Assembly: GCA_002796345.1 (NCBI GenBank) | Contig: PCXC01000042.1 | Location: 1-34,029 of the forward strand | Direction: 5' to 3' | DNA length: 34,029 nucleotides | Source of the DNA: Deltaproteobacteria bacterium CG11_big_fil_rev_8_21_14_0_20_42_23 | GTDB lineage: Bacteria > UBA10199 > 2-02-FULL-44-16 | In this document: piece by piece, positions 6,351 to 15,085 of the stretch | How the letters are laid out: each line of letters opens with the position of its first letter | How positions within the stretch are numbered: the first letter of the stretch is position 1 | Translations under genes and position numbers: made by a program | The notes under the pieces: generated by a model | Database searches by the model: none | The model's input: only the letters and a program-made list of their open reading frames with translations | What the model was told of the DNA's origin: nothing

Positions 6351-8372
6351 TTAAAAGGTTTCGCACACTGGTTGGCTGTTGCTTCTACATTTGGTCAAGA
6401 GAAGAAGTATGTCGTTGAGTCGATTTGTATTTTCTCGAAGTGTGCTTATCTGATGAGAGAAAATGAGTTTGTAGTCTTTGAGTTGTTTTTTGGAAATAAT
6501 TCCCATTTTTACTAATTTCTTTGGTTCCGTTTCCAATGCTTTCTGTGCAGCGGTAAGATTATTGAGTGATTTTGTTTCTTCTTTCAGTTCATTTTGAACC
6601 GCTTTTTTCAGCTCTTCAAGATTTGTTTTTCTGATAAGAGGAAAAAACATGCTCTTTGCAAAATCTTCAACGCCAATCATTTTGAGAAGAGGTGGATGCT
6701 GAGAAAAAAGAATATCAAGTTCGGCAAGTATTTGAAGGTATTTTTCTTCTTTTATATTTGGAGCAAACGGATTGACTCCGTCGTGTTTTGCATTTGATGA
6801 TGAGAGCCCAAACCATGAGCTGATCAAAGGGTAGCTGTCTACAAGCCTTGCGGTTTCAATGTTTTGCTGGGGAATGTTTGGCCCCGAAAAGACAAAGGGG
6901 ATCAGCATGTCGTCGGCAATGATGGAGCCGTGGGTTGCAAGTTTTTCCTTTTTGAAGGTGTGTTCTCTATCTGCAATGAGAAAAATGTCGCCCGAGCGTG
7001 AGTTGTCAAAAATGCTTCCCACTTGAATGGGAAGATCAGGATAGTCACTTGAAAAGCTAGCCATCCACTCTTTGGCCGAATGAGCTTTTCCATCGCTGAG
7101 ATGTTTTGTGGATTCGTGGGTGAGGTAACCCAGCGGATCTGTATCGGTGATGGAAGTGTAGCTACACCACAGTTGGTGGTGCACGCTTGAACAGTGAATG
7201 TCGGCAAGTTCGCCTCTTCGCGAAAGAATTTGAGCTTGTGCGCTTCCATTTCGGACAAGGACAAATTCTATTCCTGGAAGAGTGAGAAAATAATGGAGCA
7301 AGTTTTTTTCGTCAGCATTTTTAAATTCAAATTTATCTAAAGGAAAATTGCCTTGTAACGGTTTCCAATAGTTCGTTTGGAGATCGATATATGACTTAAG
7401 GTAAATTTGGCTTGAACTCACTCCGCGCTCAGAAACGTAGAGGTTAAAATTGCCTTCTTTCGGATTGTTTGGTTTTATCGCCAGTGCATTCCACATTTTC
7501 TGCTTCAACGCCAAATGCGCAGTAGTATTGTGTCCGCCATGATCCGCTGTGACAACCAGATATGTTTTGTTGTAAATATCTTGCTGATGAAGAAGATTGA
7601 TAAACTCACCAACAAACTGATCAAATTGATGGAGAATTTTTCTTACTTCCTGCGAATCAACTCCATTTTTATGACCGGCGAGATCAACCGCTGGAAGAGC
7701 AACCAAGCTGTATCGCGGGAATTTATTTTTGTTCTTAACGGTGAAAAGTTTTTTCAGCTGGCGATAGGAGAGTTTGTCTACTTTGGCATAATCGTCAGTG
7801 ATAAACGAAGCCCACAAGGCCCGAAGAGGAAGGCGTTTGGGTTTTGCAATGCTAGCACCTTTGCGAAAGCTGGAATAGAGTGCTGCCGTTTTATATCCCC
7901 GTGCTTCAAGTTGTTCGAAGAGAGTTTGAGGCGCTGTGAGGCTTTCAAGGCCATCTTTTTGCAAGGCCAAAAGATTGATGAAATCATCGTTTACGCTAAG
8001 GGCTTTGCCAGGGCTAAGATAGCTCATTTCTTTTTGTGAAGTTCGATCGAAACGGCCAAGGTGCGGTATGCCGCTGTGTCCCGGATGGAGACCGCTCACA
8101 ACGCTTTGATAATTTGTGGTGGAGACAGTTGGAAAGCTGGCAATGGCGGTTTTTACTTGGTTTCCTCTCGCCTCCAATTCTGCTTTGAGGTGAGGGAGTT
8201 TTCCGCTGCTCAGTTCTTCGTCGAAGACTTGTTTGTTGATGCCGTCGATGAGGAAATGGATAACATAGACATCATTGAGCTGAGAGGCGTTTTCCATTTC
8301 TTCGGCGTGAAGAGAAAAAATGTGCGGAAAAAGAAAAAAGAAAAAAAGAAAAAAAAGTGAGAGTCGTTTCAT
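6351..8372 (-). CDS. Secreted type I phosphodiesterase/nucleotide pyrophosphatase family protein
   Basis: A 673-residue protein of the alkaline-phosphatase superfamily, NPP type, exported by a signal peptide (KRLSLFFLFFFFLFPHIFS, residues 2-20). Metal-site landmarks appear in the right order: LIDG with Asp43, the FPTVSTTN nucleophile loop at about 80-87, DLAGH (Asp229, His233), TADHGGH (Asp276, His277, His280) and a late THG with His481. These enzymes hydrolyse phosphodiester or pyrophosphate bonds in nucleotides, lipids or other alcohol phosphates; the substrate cannot be told here. The C-terminal 150 residues are helical and charged and lie outside the catalytic core. The promoter has its -10 box 9 nt from the ATG. 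Confidence 0.88.
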   Translation of the reverse strand: MKRLSLFFLFFFFLFPHIFSLHAEEMENASQLNDVYVIHFLIDGINKQVFDEELSSGKLPHLKAELEARGNQVKTAIASFPTVSTTNYQSVVSGLHPGHSGIPHLGRFDRTSQKEMSYLSPGKALSVNDDFINLLALQKDGLESLTAPQTLFEQLEARGYKTAALYSSFRKGASIAKPKRLPLRALWASFITDDYAKVDKLSYRQLKKLFTVKNKNKFPRYSLVALPAVDLAGHKNGVDSQEVRKILHQFDQFVGEFINLLHQQDIYNKTYLVVTADHGGHNTTAHLALKQKMWNALAIKPNNPKEGNFNLYVSERGVSSSQIYLKSYIDLQTNYWKPLQGNFPLDKFEFKNADEKNLLHYFLTLPGIEFVLVRNGSAQAQILSRRGELADIHCSSVHHQLWCSYTSITDTDPLGYLTHESTKHLSDGKAHSAKEWMASFSSDYPDLPIQVGSIFDNSRSGDIFLIADREHTFKKEKLATHGSIIADDMLIPFVFSGPNIPQQNIETARLVDSYPLISSWFGLSSSNAKHDGVNPFAPNIKEEKYLQILAELDILFSQHPPLLKMIGVEDFAKSMFFPLIRKTNLEELKKAVQNELKEETKSLNNLTAAQKALETEPKKLVKMGIISKKQLKDYKLIFSHQISTLRENTNRLNDILLLLTKCRSNSQPVCETF

Positions 8373-8381
8373 GGGAGAAGG

Positions 8382-8410
8382 CTGCTAGCACTTCTTTTTC
8401 TTGAGGTCAA
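8382..8410 (-). promoter_or_regulatory. Promoter of the phosphoesterase gene, near-leaderless
   Basis: On the minus strand TTGACC (complement of 8405-8410), a 17-bp spacer, then TAGCAG (complement of 8382-8387). Nine bases separate the -10 box from the ATG at 8372, and there is no Shine-Dalgarno site in them. Confidence 0.5.
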
Positions 8411-8496
8411 TTGAAGTGCCAGTGTTTTTTTGCTCCAATTTGTTTGGTTTGGAAAAAGGACTTGCACAAAAATGAGGCACAATCCATACATGCGGG

Positions 8497-8997
8497 ATGA
8501 GTCTTTTCCCCTGGCAGCGCGGCCTGAAGGCCTTGGAGCAAGCTGAAATGCTTCTTACCGAATGTTGTGAGTTACTTTCGCTTGAGCCGAAAATATTTTC
8601 AGCTGAGGCAAAAGAATGGATTCGCCGCAGAAGATGGAGCGACGAGCTCGCTGAAATGAAGCAAGTTGTTTTTCAAGCTGCTCTTATGGCTCACGCTGCA
8701 GTTGTTGATGTAGTTCACTTTCCGCCAAAATATAAACATGATCATGCTGCTCTTAACAAAACGCATTTCGATGATTTGGCGTTGGAAGAAGTGGTGCATG
8801 ATAAGATCGCTCATTTTTTTGTTCGACTTGGCCACTATGATATTACCGGTATTCATAAATCTGTGTTGCAACAAGTGGAACGTCCGCTCATTCGCTTGGC
8901 ACTTCATCAAGCGGGTGGAAATCAAATGAAGGCAGCGCGTATTTTGGGAATCAATCGAAATACTCTTCGCTCGAAAATGAAAAGTTTGGGGCTCTAA
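8497..8997 (+). CDS. Fis-family DNA-binding protein derived from a sigma54 activator
   Basis: A 166-residue protein. Residues 121-164 form a Fis/NtrC-type helix-turn-helix (GNQMKAARILGINRNTLRSK). Residues 34-76 resemble the helical lid at the end of the sigma54-activator AAA+ domain (WxxxLAEMKQVVFQAALMA... HFPP, compare WPGNVRELxN...LP). The AAA+ core with Walker motifs and the GAFTGA loop is absent, so it cannot activate sigma54 and more likely acts as a plain DNA-binding factor. thiD starts 1 nt after its stop. A TTGCAC box at 8462-8467 and a weak -10 close to the ATG suggest a short or absent leader. Confidence 0.75.
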   Translation: MSLFPWQRGLKALEQAEMLLTECCELLSLEPKIFSAEAKEWIRRRRWSDELAEMKQVVFQAALMAHAAVVDVVHFPPKYKHDHAALNKTHFDDLALEEVVHDKIAHFFVRLGHYDITGIHKSVLQQVERPLIRLALHQAGGNQMKAARILGINRNTLRSKMKSLGL

Positions 8998-8998
8998 T

Positions 8999-9772
8999 AT
9001 GGAAGATGTGAAAAAGTTTGTCTTAACTATTGGCGGAAGTGATCCATCAACACATGTGGGCGTTCATGCAGATTTGGCAGCGCTGGCAAATTGTGGTGTA
9101 GAGGCACTTTCCGCAGTTACCGTGATTACAGGGCACGATGAAAATGGCGCGTTAACTTTACATCCAACACCCGCTGATGTGCTTTCCCAGCAGCTTTCCT
9201 CGGCATGCAGAAATCAAAAACCAAATGCAGTAAAAATTGGACTTCTTGTTACTCAAGCCAATACTCGTGTTTTAGTTTGGTTTCTCAGAACCCTTAAACC
9301 AGAGCATGTGGTGATTGATCCTATTCTTCATTCTTCATCTGGTATTGCGCTTATGGAAAAGAAAGCGGTCGATTTTTATCGTCAACAGCTTTTGTCCATG
9401 GCAACGCTGATTACGCCAAATCTGCAAGAAGCATCCATGCTTGCCGGTATGCAAGTAAACACTACAGAAACCATGCAAACGGCGGCGAAAATTATTTATA
9501 CAGAACTCGTTCGATTTAAGTCTGACAAAACCTTGCCCTTTTATGTGTTGATAAAAGGTGGGCATTTGGAAGGTGACCCCATCGATGTTTTATACGGTGG
9601 GAAAAGTGCTATTTTATTTTCGGGAAAACGCTTTTCTTCAGAAGGCAGAAGAGGAAGCGGCTGTAGATTTTCCTCCGCATTAGCCGCTTCACTCGCAAAA
9701 GGTGACGACCCAGCAGTTGCGGTGAAGAAAGCGAAAGATTATATGACGGATCACGTTTATGTTTTATCCTAA
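8999..9772 (+). CDS. thiD: Hydroxymethylpyrimidine/phosphomethylpyrimidine kinase ThiD
   Basis: Predicted to phosphorylate HMP and HMP-P in the pyrimidine branch of thiamine synthesis or salvage. The 257 residues have the ribokinase-like family's landmarks: GGSDPS at 12-17, AVKIGLL in the middle, VVIDPIL, LITPNLQEA, VLIKGGHLEGD, and a late GSGC in place of the usual GTGC anion-hole motif. The substrate loop is slightly unusual: GVHAD instead of GIQAD, and THV after GSDPS where glycine/alanine are common. Substrate preference may therefore differ. It sits 1 nt after the Fis-type regulator gene. No other thi gene or TPP riboswitch is visible. Confidence 0.85.
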   Translation: MEDVKKFVLTIGGSDPSTHVGVHADLAALANCGVEALSAVTVITGHDENGALTLHPTPADVLSQQLSSACRNQKPNAVKIGLLVTQANTRVLVWFLRTLKPEHVVIDPILHSSSGIALMEKKAVDFYRQQLLSMATLITPNLQEASMLAGMQVNTTETMQTAAKIIYTELVRFKSDKTLPFYVLIKGGHLEGDPIDVLYGGKSAILFSGKRFSSEGRRGSGCRFSSALAASLAKGDDPAVAVKKAKDYMTDHVYVLS

Positions 9773-9841
9773 GTTTTTTTCCAAAAATCTTTGATAACAG
9801 TGATTTAAGGAAAGTGCATGTATTTGGAAGTGAAAAAGTGC

Positions 9842-9870
9842 TTGTAATATTGTAATAAATTATGCAATAT
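9842..9870 (+). promoter_or_regulatory. Possible promoter of the AAA ATPase gene
   Basis: TTGTAA (9842-9847), a 17-bp spacer, and CAATAT (9865-9870), 10 nt before the ATG at 9881. The surroundings are AT-rich. Two near-identical sequences, AAGTGCATGTA and AAGTGCTTGTA, are spaced about 24 bp apart just upstream and could be an operator. Confidence 0.3.
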
Positions 9871-9880
9871 ATCAGTTACT

Positions 9881-11074
9881 ATGCACCATCGAAAGCGTCA
9901 TATCCTTCACATTATCTCCAAGCGGGCGAAGATTTTTCCGGTGCTGGGCATTGTGGGGCCACGTCAGGTGGGAAAAACTACCTTTTTAATGCAGGAATGG
10001 AAAAAGCTGAGTAAGGCCCAGTACGTCACTCTGGATAAATCGGAAATGGTTAAGCGTGCTAAACGGGAACCTGAAAATTTTTTATTATCTGCATCAGAAG
10101 ATCTCGATAAAAAGCTTATCATTGATGAAGCGCAAAAGGTGCCTCAGCTTTTTGATTCGATCAAATCCATTATTGATGAACGAAGACGAGTCGGTCAATT
10201 TACGTTATCTGGTTCTGTAGAATTCTCCGATAAATCGGGAGTGCGCGAATCGCTGGCAGGTAGAATGGGAGTGTGCCGTCTCTATCCCATGACGCTGAGT
10301 GAATTGGCGCAGAAACCACTTCGAACTCCATGGGTTAAAGGATGGAATAAATATAAGCCACATACAACTGCCAGAGATATTGATGTCTGGTTGAAACGGG
10401 GCGGAATTCCAATTTTTTGCTCTTTGCATAATGAAACAGAGATGCAGCTTGCTGTTCAAAGTTGGTTGGAGGCGCTCTGTTATCGTGATTTGCAGCAACT
10501 CAAGGGAGCGCGGTTGGACGGTGATGTGGCCATGGCTATACTTGGTGCACTTGTGCGTCATCCCACCCTCAATGCAAGCGCAATCGCTGAAGATGCCGGG
10601 GTGAAGAGAAATACGGTTCAAAAACATTTGGCTGCTCTTGAAGCGCTTTTTATTCTCTATCAATTGCCCTCTTTTAATAACCGGAGGGCAGCGCCTGATT
10701 ATGTTTTTTTCGACACGTCTTTGGTGCATTATTTTTTAGGCAATCGAGAGGATGCATTTATACGTCATCAGACCCTGAGGACATTACTGATCAGCGAAAT
10801 TCTTGCTCAGCATGAATACAGCGGAGCAGCTCGTCCGGGCTTGTTTGCCTATCGCTCACGAGGAGGTGCTGAAATTGATCTTGTTCTGCAGGATAAAAAG
10901 AGAACTTTGGGAATTCAGCTCAGTATTACCAGTGACATTTCTTCCTATTCACTACGAGGTCTAAAAAGTTTTTTAAGTAAGCAAAGGTCAGCTCAAGGTA
11001 TTGTGTTTGCACCGGTTACCGAGGAATTCACATTAGACGGAATACGCATCATGCCTTGGACATATATCGGATGA
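9881..11074 (+). CDS. AAA+ ATPase with DUF4143 domain
   Basis: A 397-residue protein of the widespread ATP-binding/DUF4143 family. The Walker A motif GPRQVGKTT is near residues 26-34, the Walker B KLIIDEAQKVP near 85-95, followed by a SGS sensor region. The C-terminal half has a winged-helix-like stretch (ASAIAEDAGVKRNTVQKHLAAL) and the nuclease-like DUF4143 ending with RSRGGAEIDLVL. These proteins often occur singly, are frequently exchanged between genomes and lack a settled function. It stands alone between a thiamine gene and an RNA nuclease, next to a possible gene remnant at 11108-11230, which fits insertion as a unit. It has no Shine-Dalgarno site. Confidence 0.88.
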   Translation: MHHRKRHILHIISKRAKIFPVLGIVGPRQVGKTTFLMQEWKKLSKAQYVTLDKSEMVKRAKREPENFLLSASEDLDKKLIIDEAQKVPQLFDSIKSIIDERRRVGQFTLSGSVEFSDKSGVRESLAGRMGVCRLYPMTLSELAQKPLRTPWVKGWNKYKPHTTARDIDVWLKRGGIPIFCSLHNETEMQLAVQSWLEALCYRDLQQLKGARLDGDVAMAILGALVRHPTLNASAIAEDAGVKRNTVQKHLAALEALFILYQLPSFNNRRAAPDYVFFDTSLVHYFLGNREDAFIRHQTLRTLLISEILAQHEYSGAARPGLFAYRSRGGAEIDLVLQDKKRTLGIQLSITSDISSYSLRGLKSFLSKQRSAQGIVFAPVTEEFTLDGIRIMPWTYIG

Positions 11075-11107
11075 AGTCAGAAAAACTTCAGGGAAGCATC
11101 AAGACTA

Positions 11108-11230
11108 TTATCGCACCTCTATCACTTTAGAATCTGCATCGGTGACTGTCTTCACAACGGTATCAGCGTAGTTTAAGATGATTTTTTCTTCATTAAATAA
11201 GTACTCTGCCCACCAGTCTGTGAGAGATAA
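11108..11230 (-). pseudogene. Possible orphan C-terminal coding remnant
   Basis: The minus strand of this 157-bp gap holds a 40-codon open stretch reading LSLTDWWAEYLFNEEKIILN and onward to DADSKVIEVR before a TAA. Its composition is protein-like (DWWAEY, mixed charge), but no start codon belongs to it: upstream the frame merges with an alternative frame of the nuclease gene. It may be the tail of a gene lost when neighbouring DNA was exchanged. The family is not recognised. Confidence 0.25.
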
Positions 11231-11231
11231 A

Positions 11232-12620
11232 TTAGAGTTCCACTTTTTGCATATACTTCGGAATTTCCACGTGCCAGTTGAGTTCCCGCTCGATTCTTTC
11301 TTTTAGAGCCTGCGCTGATTCAGGTTCCCCATGCACAAGAAAAGTAGTTTTTGGAGGCTGACGAAAGCCTTTTAGCCATCGCATAATGTCTTTGTAGTCG
11401 CCGTGTGCAGAAAGAGATTCGATGTGTTCAAGTTGCGCTTTCACCGGAACGCTTGAACCGTGAATGTTGAGGCTTTTTATTCCATCCAGCAACATTCGGC
11501 CTTTTGTACCCATGGCTTGAAAACCCGTAAGCACAATGGTGGAGAGCTTATCCGGGAGATAAGCTTTAAGGTGATGGAGGATTCTTCCGCCGGTAAGCAT
11601 GCCAGAAGAGGAAAGAATAATTGCTGGTTCTTCGAGATAGTTTAATTTTTTTGAATCTTCAGATTCATGAATTTGCTTTAAACGGCTTGGATGAAAAGCG
11701 GCTTCGGTGAGGTTTCCGTTTGAACCATTTTTGAAAAAATCGTGTTCATCAAGGTAGTTCATGTAAATAGCGGTGGCATCAATGGCCAGTGGGCTGTTGA
11801 GGTAGATGGGAACGTCAGGAAGTCTTCCAGCTTTTTCAAGTTCCTGTAAAATATATAAAACTTCTTGCGTTCGATTGACGGCAAATGCTGGTATGATTAC
11901 CTTTCCGCCACGAGATATTGTTTCGTTGATAATTTTTTCGAAGCGATCAAACACATTTTCGGCAATGTGTTCTTTGTTGCCATAGGTTGATTCCAAAACG
12001 AGATAGTTCACCGATTTTACGGCGCCCGGGTCTGAAGTGAGCAGCGAATCATAGCGACCGATGTCACCCGCAAACATAACGTTGTAGTGGTGATACCCTT
12101 CTTTAATTGAGATGTTAATAAAACGTGATCCCAAAATATGGCCCGATGGGCGAAGCATCATGCGCACATTGTCTGACAGCTGATGCCACTCTTTATCGGG
12201 AACTACTTTAAGTTGCTGCAATGTCTTTATGGCATCTTCATAGGTATAGAGAGGAATGGGTTGCTTGTGTCGAGAAAAGCCTTTTTTAGATGCAAATTTT
12301 GCATCTTCTTCTTGAAGGTAGCCAGCATCGGGCAATAAAATTTTGCAGAGTTCAACACTGGGCTCCGAAGCTAAGATGCTTCCGGTAAAGCCGTTTTTGG
12401 TGAGCACTGGAAGATATCCAGAATGGTCGATGTGCGCATGTGTAAGAATGACGGCCTCAAGCGCTCGTTCATCAATGGGAAGAGCTTGCCAATTTCTTCG
12501 CTTCAAATCACGAAGGCCTTGAAAAAGTCCGCAGTCGATGAGCCAAGAATGAGTTCCATCAGTGAGGTGGAATTTTGAGCCAGTGACGGTTCCAGTTGCT
12601 CCTAAAAATTGGATTCGCAC
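11232..12620 (-). CDS. Beta-CASP metallo-beta-lactamase RNA-processing nuclease (YSH1/CPSF-like)
   Basis: An RNA-metabolising metallo-hydrolase of 463 residues. The family's usual N-terminus (RIQFLGATGTVTGSKF) follows a GTG at 12620, so the 38 extra residues of the longer ORF are not used. The zinc motif HAHIDH is at 61-66, then FAGDIGRYD. The beta-CASP part has ESTYGNKEH, SSSGMLTGGRILHHL and the final VHGEPES. Such proteins act as RNA exo- or endonucleases, but bacterial members are poorly characterised. It diverges from uvrC with about 140 bp between start codons. The start codon has no clear Shine-Dalgarno site. Confidence 0.87.
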   Translation of the reverse strand: MRIQFLGATGTVTGSKFHLTDGTHSWLIDCGLFQGLRDLKRRNWQALPIDERALEAVILTHAHIDHSGYLPVLTKNGFTGSILASEPSVELCKILLPDAGYLQEEDAKFASKKGFSRHKQPIPLYTYEDAIKTLQQLKVVPDKEWHQLSDNVRMMLRPSGHILGSRFINISIKEGYHHYNVMFAGDIGRYDSLLTSDPGAVKSVNYLVLESTYGNKEHIAENVFDRFEKIINETISRGGKVIIPAFAVNRTQEVLYILQELEKAGRLPDVPIYLNSPLAIDATAIYMNYLDEHDFFKNGSNGNLTEAAFHPSRLKQIHESEDSKKLNYLEEPAIILSSSGMLTGGRILHHLKAYLPDKLSTIVLTGFQAMGTKGRMLLDGIKSLNIHGSSVPVKAQLEHIESLSAHGDYKDIMRWLKGFRQPPKTTFLVHGEPESAQALKERIERELNWHVEIPKYMQKVEL

Positions 12621-12763
12621 GTGTTGGGAGGACCTTTCTGTAGTTTTTGGCGTGTGCAAAAACGAAACAGTACCAGTATACGCGCTCTTGGTAAGAAGCG
12701 CAAACAGAATATCGCCGAAGACTCTCCTCGACAAGTTTTTGGCTTCGTGTCATTTCAAAACTG

Positions 12764-14446
12764 ATGAAGAAGATGCAAGAAACCATTGATGCCTTCCCAA
12801 ATACGCCGGGAGTTTATCTGTTTAAAGATAAAAAAGGCGCGGTGTTGTATGTAGGGAAAGCAAAAGACCTTAAAAAAAGAGTGAAGTCGTATTTTCTTGG
12901 CCAAGATGAAAGAGCAAGTGTTGTCTTTTTGGTAAAACGCACCTGCTCGCTAGACTATATTATGACTGATTCAGAGAAGGAAGCTTTGCTGCTTGAAAAT
13001 ACGCTCATCAAAAAATATCGGCCGCGTTACAACATTCACCTCAAGGATGACAAAACTTACATTAGCATTCGCATGAATGTGCAGCATGAGGCGCCGGGTG
13101 TGTTTGTGACGCGAAGAGTGGTGAAAGATGGTTCGTTTTATTTTGGTCCCTATGTTTCATCGCAAGCAGCACGTGAAGCGGTGGAGCAAATCACAAGATT
13201 TTTTCGAATCAGAACGTGTAAAGACAATGAATATGCAAACCGTGTTCGACCTTGTTTAAAATATGACATCGGCCGCTGTACCGCACCCTGTGTGAAGTAT
13301 GTAAGTTTGCAACACTATGCAGAACAAGTGGAAGAAGCGAGTTTGTTTTTGAAAGGGCGATCAAAAAAACTTCTTCATGTTTTAGAAGAAAAAATGAAAC
13401 GTGCTTCCGAAAAAATGGATTATGAACTTGCGGCAAGATACAGAGATGCACTTCGACTTTTAGATGATGTTCAAGAAAAACAAAAAGTGGTTGCGCAACA
13501 TGGTGAAAGCTTTGATGCTATTGGATTTGCAAATGATGAAGGTTTTTTTGTCTTGTGTGTGATGATGATTCGAAAGGGCATTTTGCTTGATACTGCGATC
13601 TTCCAACTTGGCGAAACAAGCAGCAATGCAGAAGAAGTGGTTCACACTTTTTTGCTTCAACGATATCTTGGAAATACAGAAATGCCGCCAGAAATTTATC
13701 TTCCTCTTTTGGGAGAAGATGCAGAAAATATTCAAGATATTCTGATTGCGAAGCGAAAACAAAATGTAAAACTGCTGGTTCCGCAACGAGGATTGAAAAA
13801 ATCTTTTATTGAACTTGCAGAAAAAAACGCGCAGCAACAACTTCCTCAAAAAATGAAAGAGGAAAAATCTTTTGAAGAGGTGTTGTTTCAATTGCAGCAA
13901 AAGCTGCATTTATCAGATCTTCCCGAGACCATTGAATGTGTGGACATATCACACCTTCAAGGAAAAGATGCTTATGGTTCGCTTGTGTGTTTCAGACGCG
14001 GGAAACCTGCAAAAGAAGCATACCGTCTTTTTACGATTAAAAGTCTGAGTACGCCGGATGATTATGCCATGATGTATGAAGTGTTGATGCGAAGGTTTGG
14101 CAGTTTTCAGTTAGAGCGCGGTGAAAAAAATATTCATCTTCCACCTCCAGATTTGTTGCTTGTAGATGGAGGAAAAGGGCAGCTTGCAATTGCAATGCGT
14201 GTGCTTGAAGAGCTTGGTCTGTCTTCACTTCCGGTTTGTGCACTCGCAAAAGGTTCTGAAGAAGATCGCGGAAATAGAGCGAAAGGAAAAATGGATGATC
14301 GTGTTTTTGTGCCTGGACGAAAAAATCATTTAACCTTCAAAAGAGGATCAAAAGAGTTGCTCTACTTAATGCGCATTCGTGATGAGGCTCATCGTTTTGG
14401 AATAACGGCGCATCGGAAAAAGCGACAGAAAATATTTCGGAATTAA
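12764..14446 (+). CDS. uvrC: Excinuclease ABC subunit UvrC lacking the C-terminal (HhH)2 domain
   Basis: The incision subunit of nucleotide excision repair, making both cuts with UvrB. Residues 14-40 are the GIY-YIG nuclease (PGVYLFKD...YVGKAKDLKKR). A UvrB-binding UVR motif is at about 207-240. The RNase H-like 5' nuclease follows, with CVDISHLQG, DDYAMMYEVL, LLVDGGKGQL and RDEAHRFGIT. At 560 residues the protein ends right after HRKKRQKIFRN, and the usual tandem helix-hairpin-helix domain of about 50-60 residues is missing. The stop codon merges into a terminator, so no frameshifted HhH lies downstream. Either ATG (12764 or 12773) could be the start. Confidence 0.93.
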   Translation: MKKMQETIDAFPNTPGVYLFKDKKGAVLYVGKAKDLKKRVKSYFLGQDERASVVFLVKRTCSLDYIMTDSEKEALLLENTLIKKYRPRYNIHLKDDKTYISIRMNVQHEAPGVFVTRRVVKDGSFYFGPYVSSQAAREAVEQITRFFRIRTCKDNEYANRVRPCLKYDIGRCTAPCVKYVSLQHYAEQVEEASLFLKGRSKKLLHVLEEKMKRASEKMDYELAARYRDALRLLDDVQEKQKVVAQHGESFDAIGFANDEGFFVLCVMMIRKGILLDTAIFQLGETSSNAEEVVHTFLLQRYLGNTEMPPEIYLPLLGEDAENIQDILIAKRKQNVKLLVPQRGLKKSFIELAEKNAQQQLPQKMKEEKSFEEVLFQLQQKLHLSDLPETIECVDISHLQGKDAYGSLVCFRRGKPAKEAYRLFTIKSLSTPDDYAMMYEVLMRRFGSFQLERGEKNIHLPPPDLLLVDGGKGQLAIAMRVLEELGLSSLPVCALAKGSEEDRGNRAKGKMDDRVFVPGRKNHLTFKRGSKELLYLMRIRDEAHRFGITAHRKKRQKIFRN

Positions 14447-14471
14447 AAAACCGGCAAAGAGCCGGTTTTTT
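14445..14471. terminator. Bidirectional intrinsic terminator after uvrC
   Basis: AAAAAACCGGC, loop AAAGA, GCCGGTTTTTT: a perfect stem with A and T runs on both sides. It overlaps the uvrC stop codon and can also end transcripts of the minus-strand gene at 14515. Confidence 0.9.
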
Positions 14472-14514
14472 AGTAAGGAAAAAGGAGAGGCCCTTTTACA
14501 GGTCTCATGAAGAA

Positions 14515-14778
14515 TTAATTCAGTGATTCTTTGATTAAAACTTGAGACAAAATGCTTCTTGATTTTGCACCAGTGACTAATTTCACGGGTTCGTCTTGAT
14601 TGGGAGTGATGAGGATTTCGCAGAGAATTCCTTTTCGCTCGCGGCATTTTCTGGGAATAAAAATTCCACCACATGACAAAACGCTTGGGTGTTGCTGCTG
14701 TGCAGCTCCCCCATGCTTACTTAAAAGTTGCCTTGCGATTGTTTCGGTTGTTGAAGCTTTTTTCATCATTTCCCACAT
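14515..14778 (-). CDS. Small cysteine-containing hypothetical protein
   Basis: An open frame of 87 codons from the ATG at 14778; a TTG start at 14853 would add 25 residues. The sequence reads as protein-like: a helical start (MMKKASTTETIARQLL), a middle with three cysteines (LSCGGIFIPRKC...GILC) and a polar end (ITPNQDEPVKLVTG). The cysteine spacing could bind metal, but no family is recognised. A TATAAT box lies on the minus strand at 14858-14863. It would share the uvrC terminator. Overlapping frames at 14366-14674 and 14717-14998 look less natural. From 14779 to 15027 I see only this promoter region. Confidence 0.4.
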   Translation of the reverse strand: MWEMMKKASTTETIARQLLSKHGGAAQQQHPSVLSCGGIFIPRKCRERKGILCEILITPNQDEPVKLVTGAKSRSILSQVLIKESLN

Positions 14779-15027
14779 CCCCTGTTGATCTCTCTGACAA
14801 GTATTGCAATGCCAGTGCCAAAAATGAGGAAGGAAAATAATGGTGATAACCAATTGAATTATAATGTTTTTTCAAGATTCCGAAGAGAAGCTTCAAGAGC
14901 AAAAATGGTTTACTTTCACCCCCTTTGAGAAGGTGTTGGCGTGATTTTGACTGATTTGTCGGATAAGGGACAAGAAAGAGGAAGAAGTGAGGGCACATTC
15001 TAAAGCAAATTTTTTGTCCGAGTCTAA

Positions 15028-15053
15028 CAGACCTTGTTTTTAAGCAAGGTCTG
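15028..15053. terminator. Strong hairpin downstream of hydrolase copy 1
   Basis: The inverted repeat CAGACCTTG/CAAGGTCTG, a 9-bp stem with an 8-nt loop, starts about 32 bp beyond the stop at 15086 that closes the extended frame of the copy-1 hydrolase. No T run follows directly on either strand, so it is a weak terminator or an RNA 3' stabiliser. Its position fits a gene that once ended at 15086 rather than 15275. Confidence 0.5.
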
Positions 15054-15085
15054 GTGTTCTTTATCTGCAGTTTTGTACCTTACTG

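Noticed and set aside
10205-10729. 174-codon ORF on the minus strand
   Set aside because: Antisense to the AAA/DUF4143 ATPase gene, whose Walker motifs fix the true frame.
12621-12734. 38-residue N-terminal extension of the metallo-beta-lactamase nuclease
   Set aside because: The family's conserved N-terminus begins at the GTG at 12620; the extension has no family resemblance and lies in the region between divergent genes.
14366-14674. 102-codon minus-strand ORF overlapping uvrC and the small gene at 14515
   Set aside because: It runs through the uvrC terminator and into conserved uvrC sequence; the frame at 14515-14778 looks more natural.
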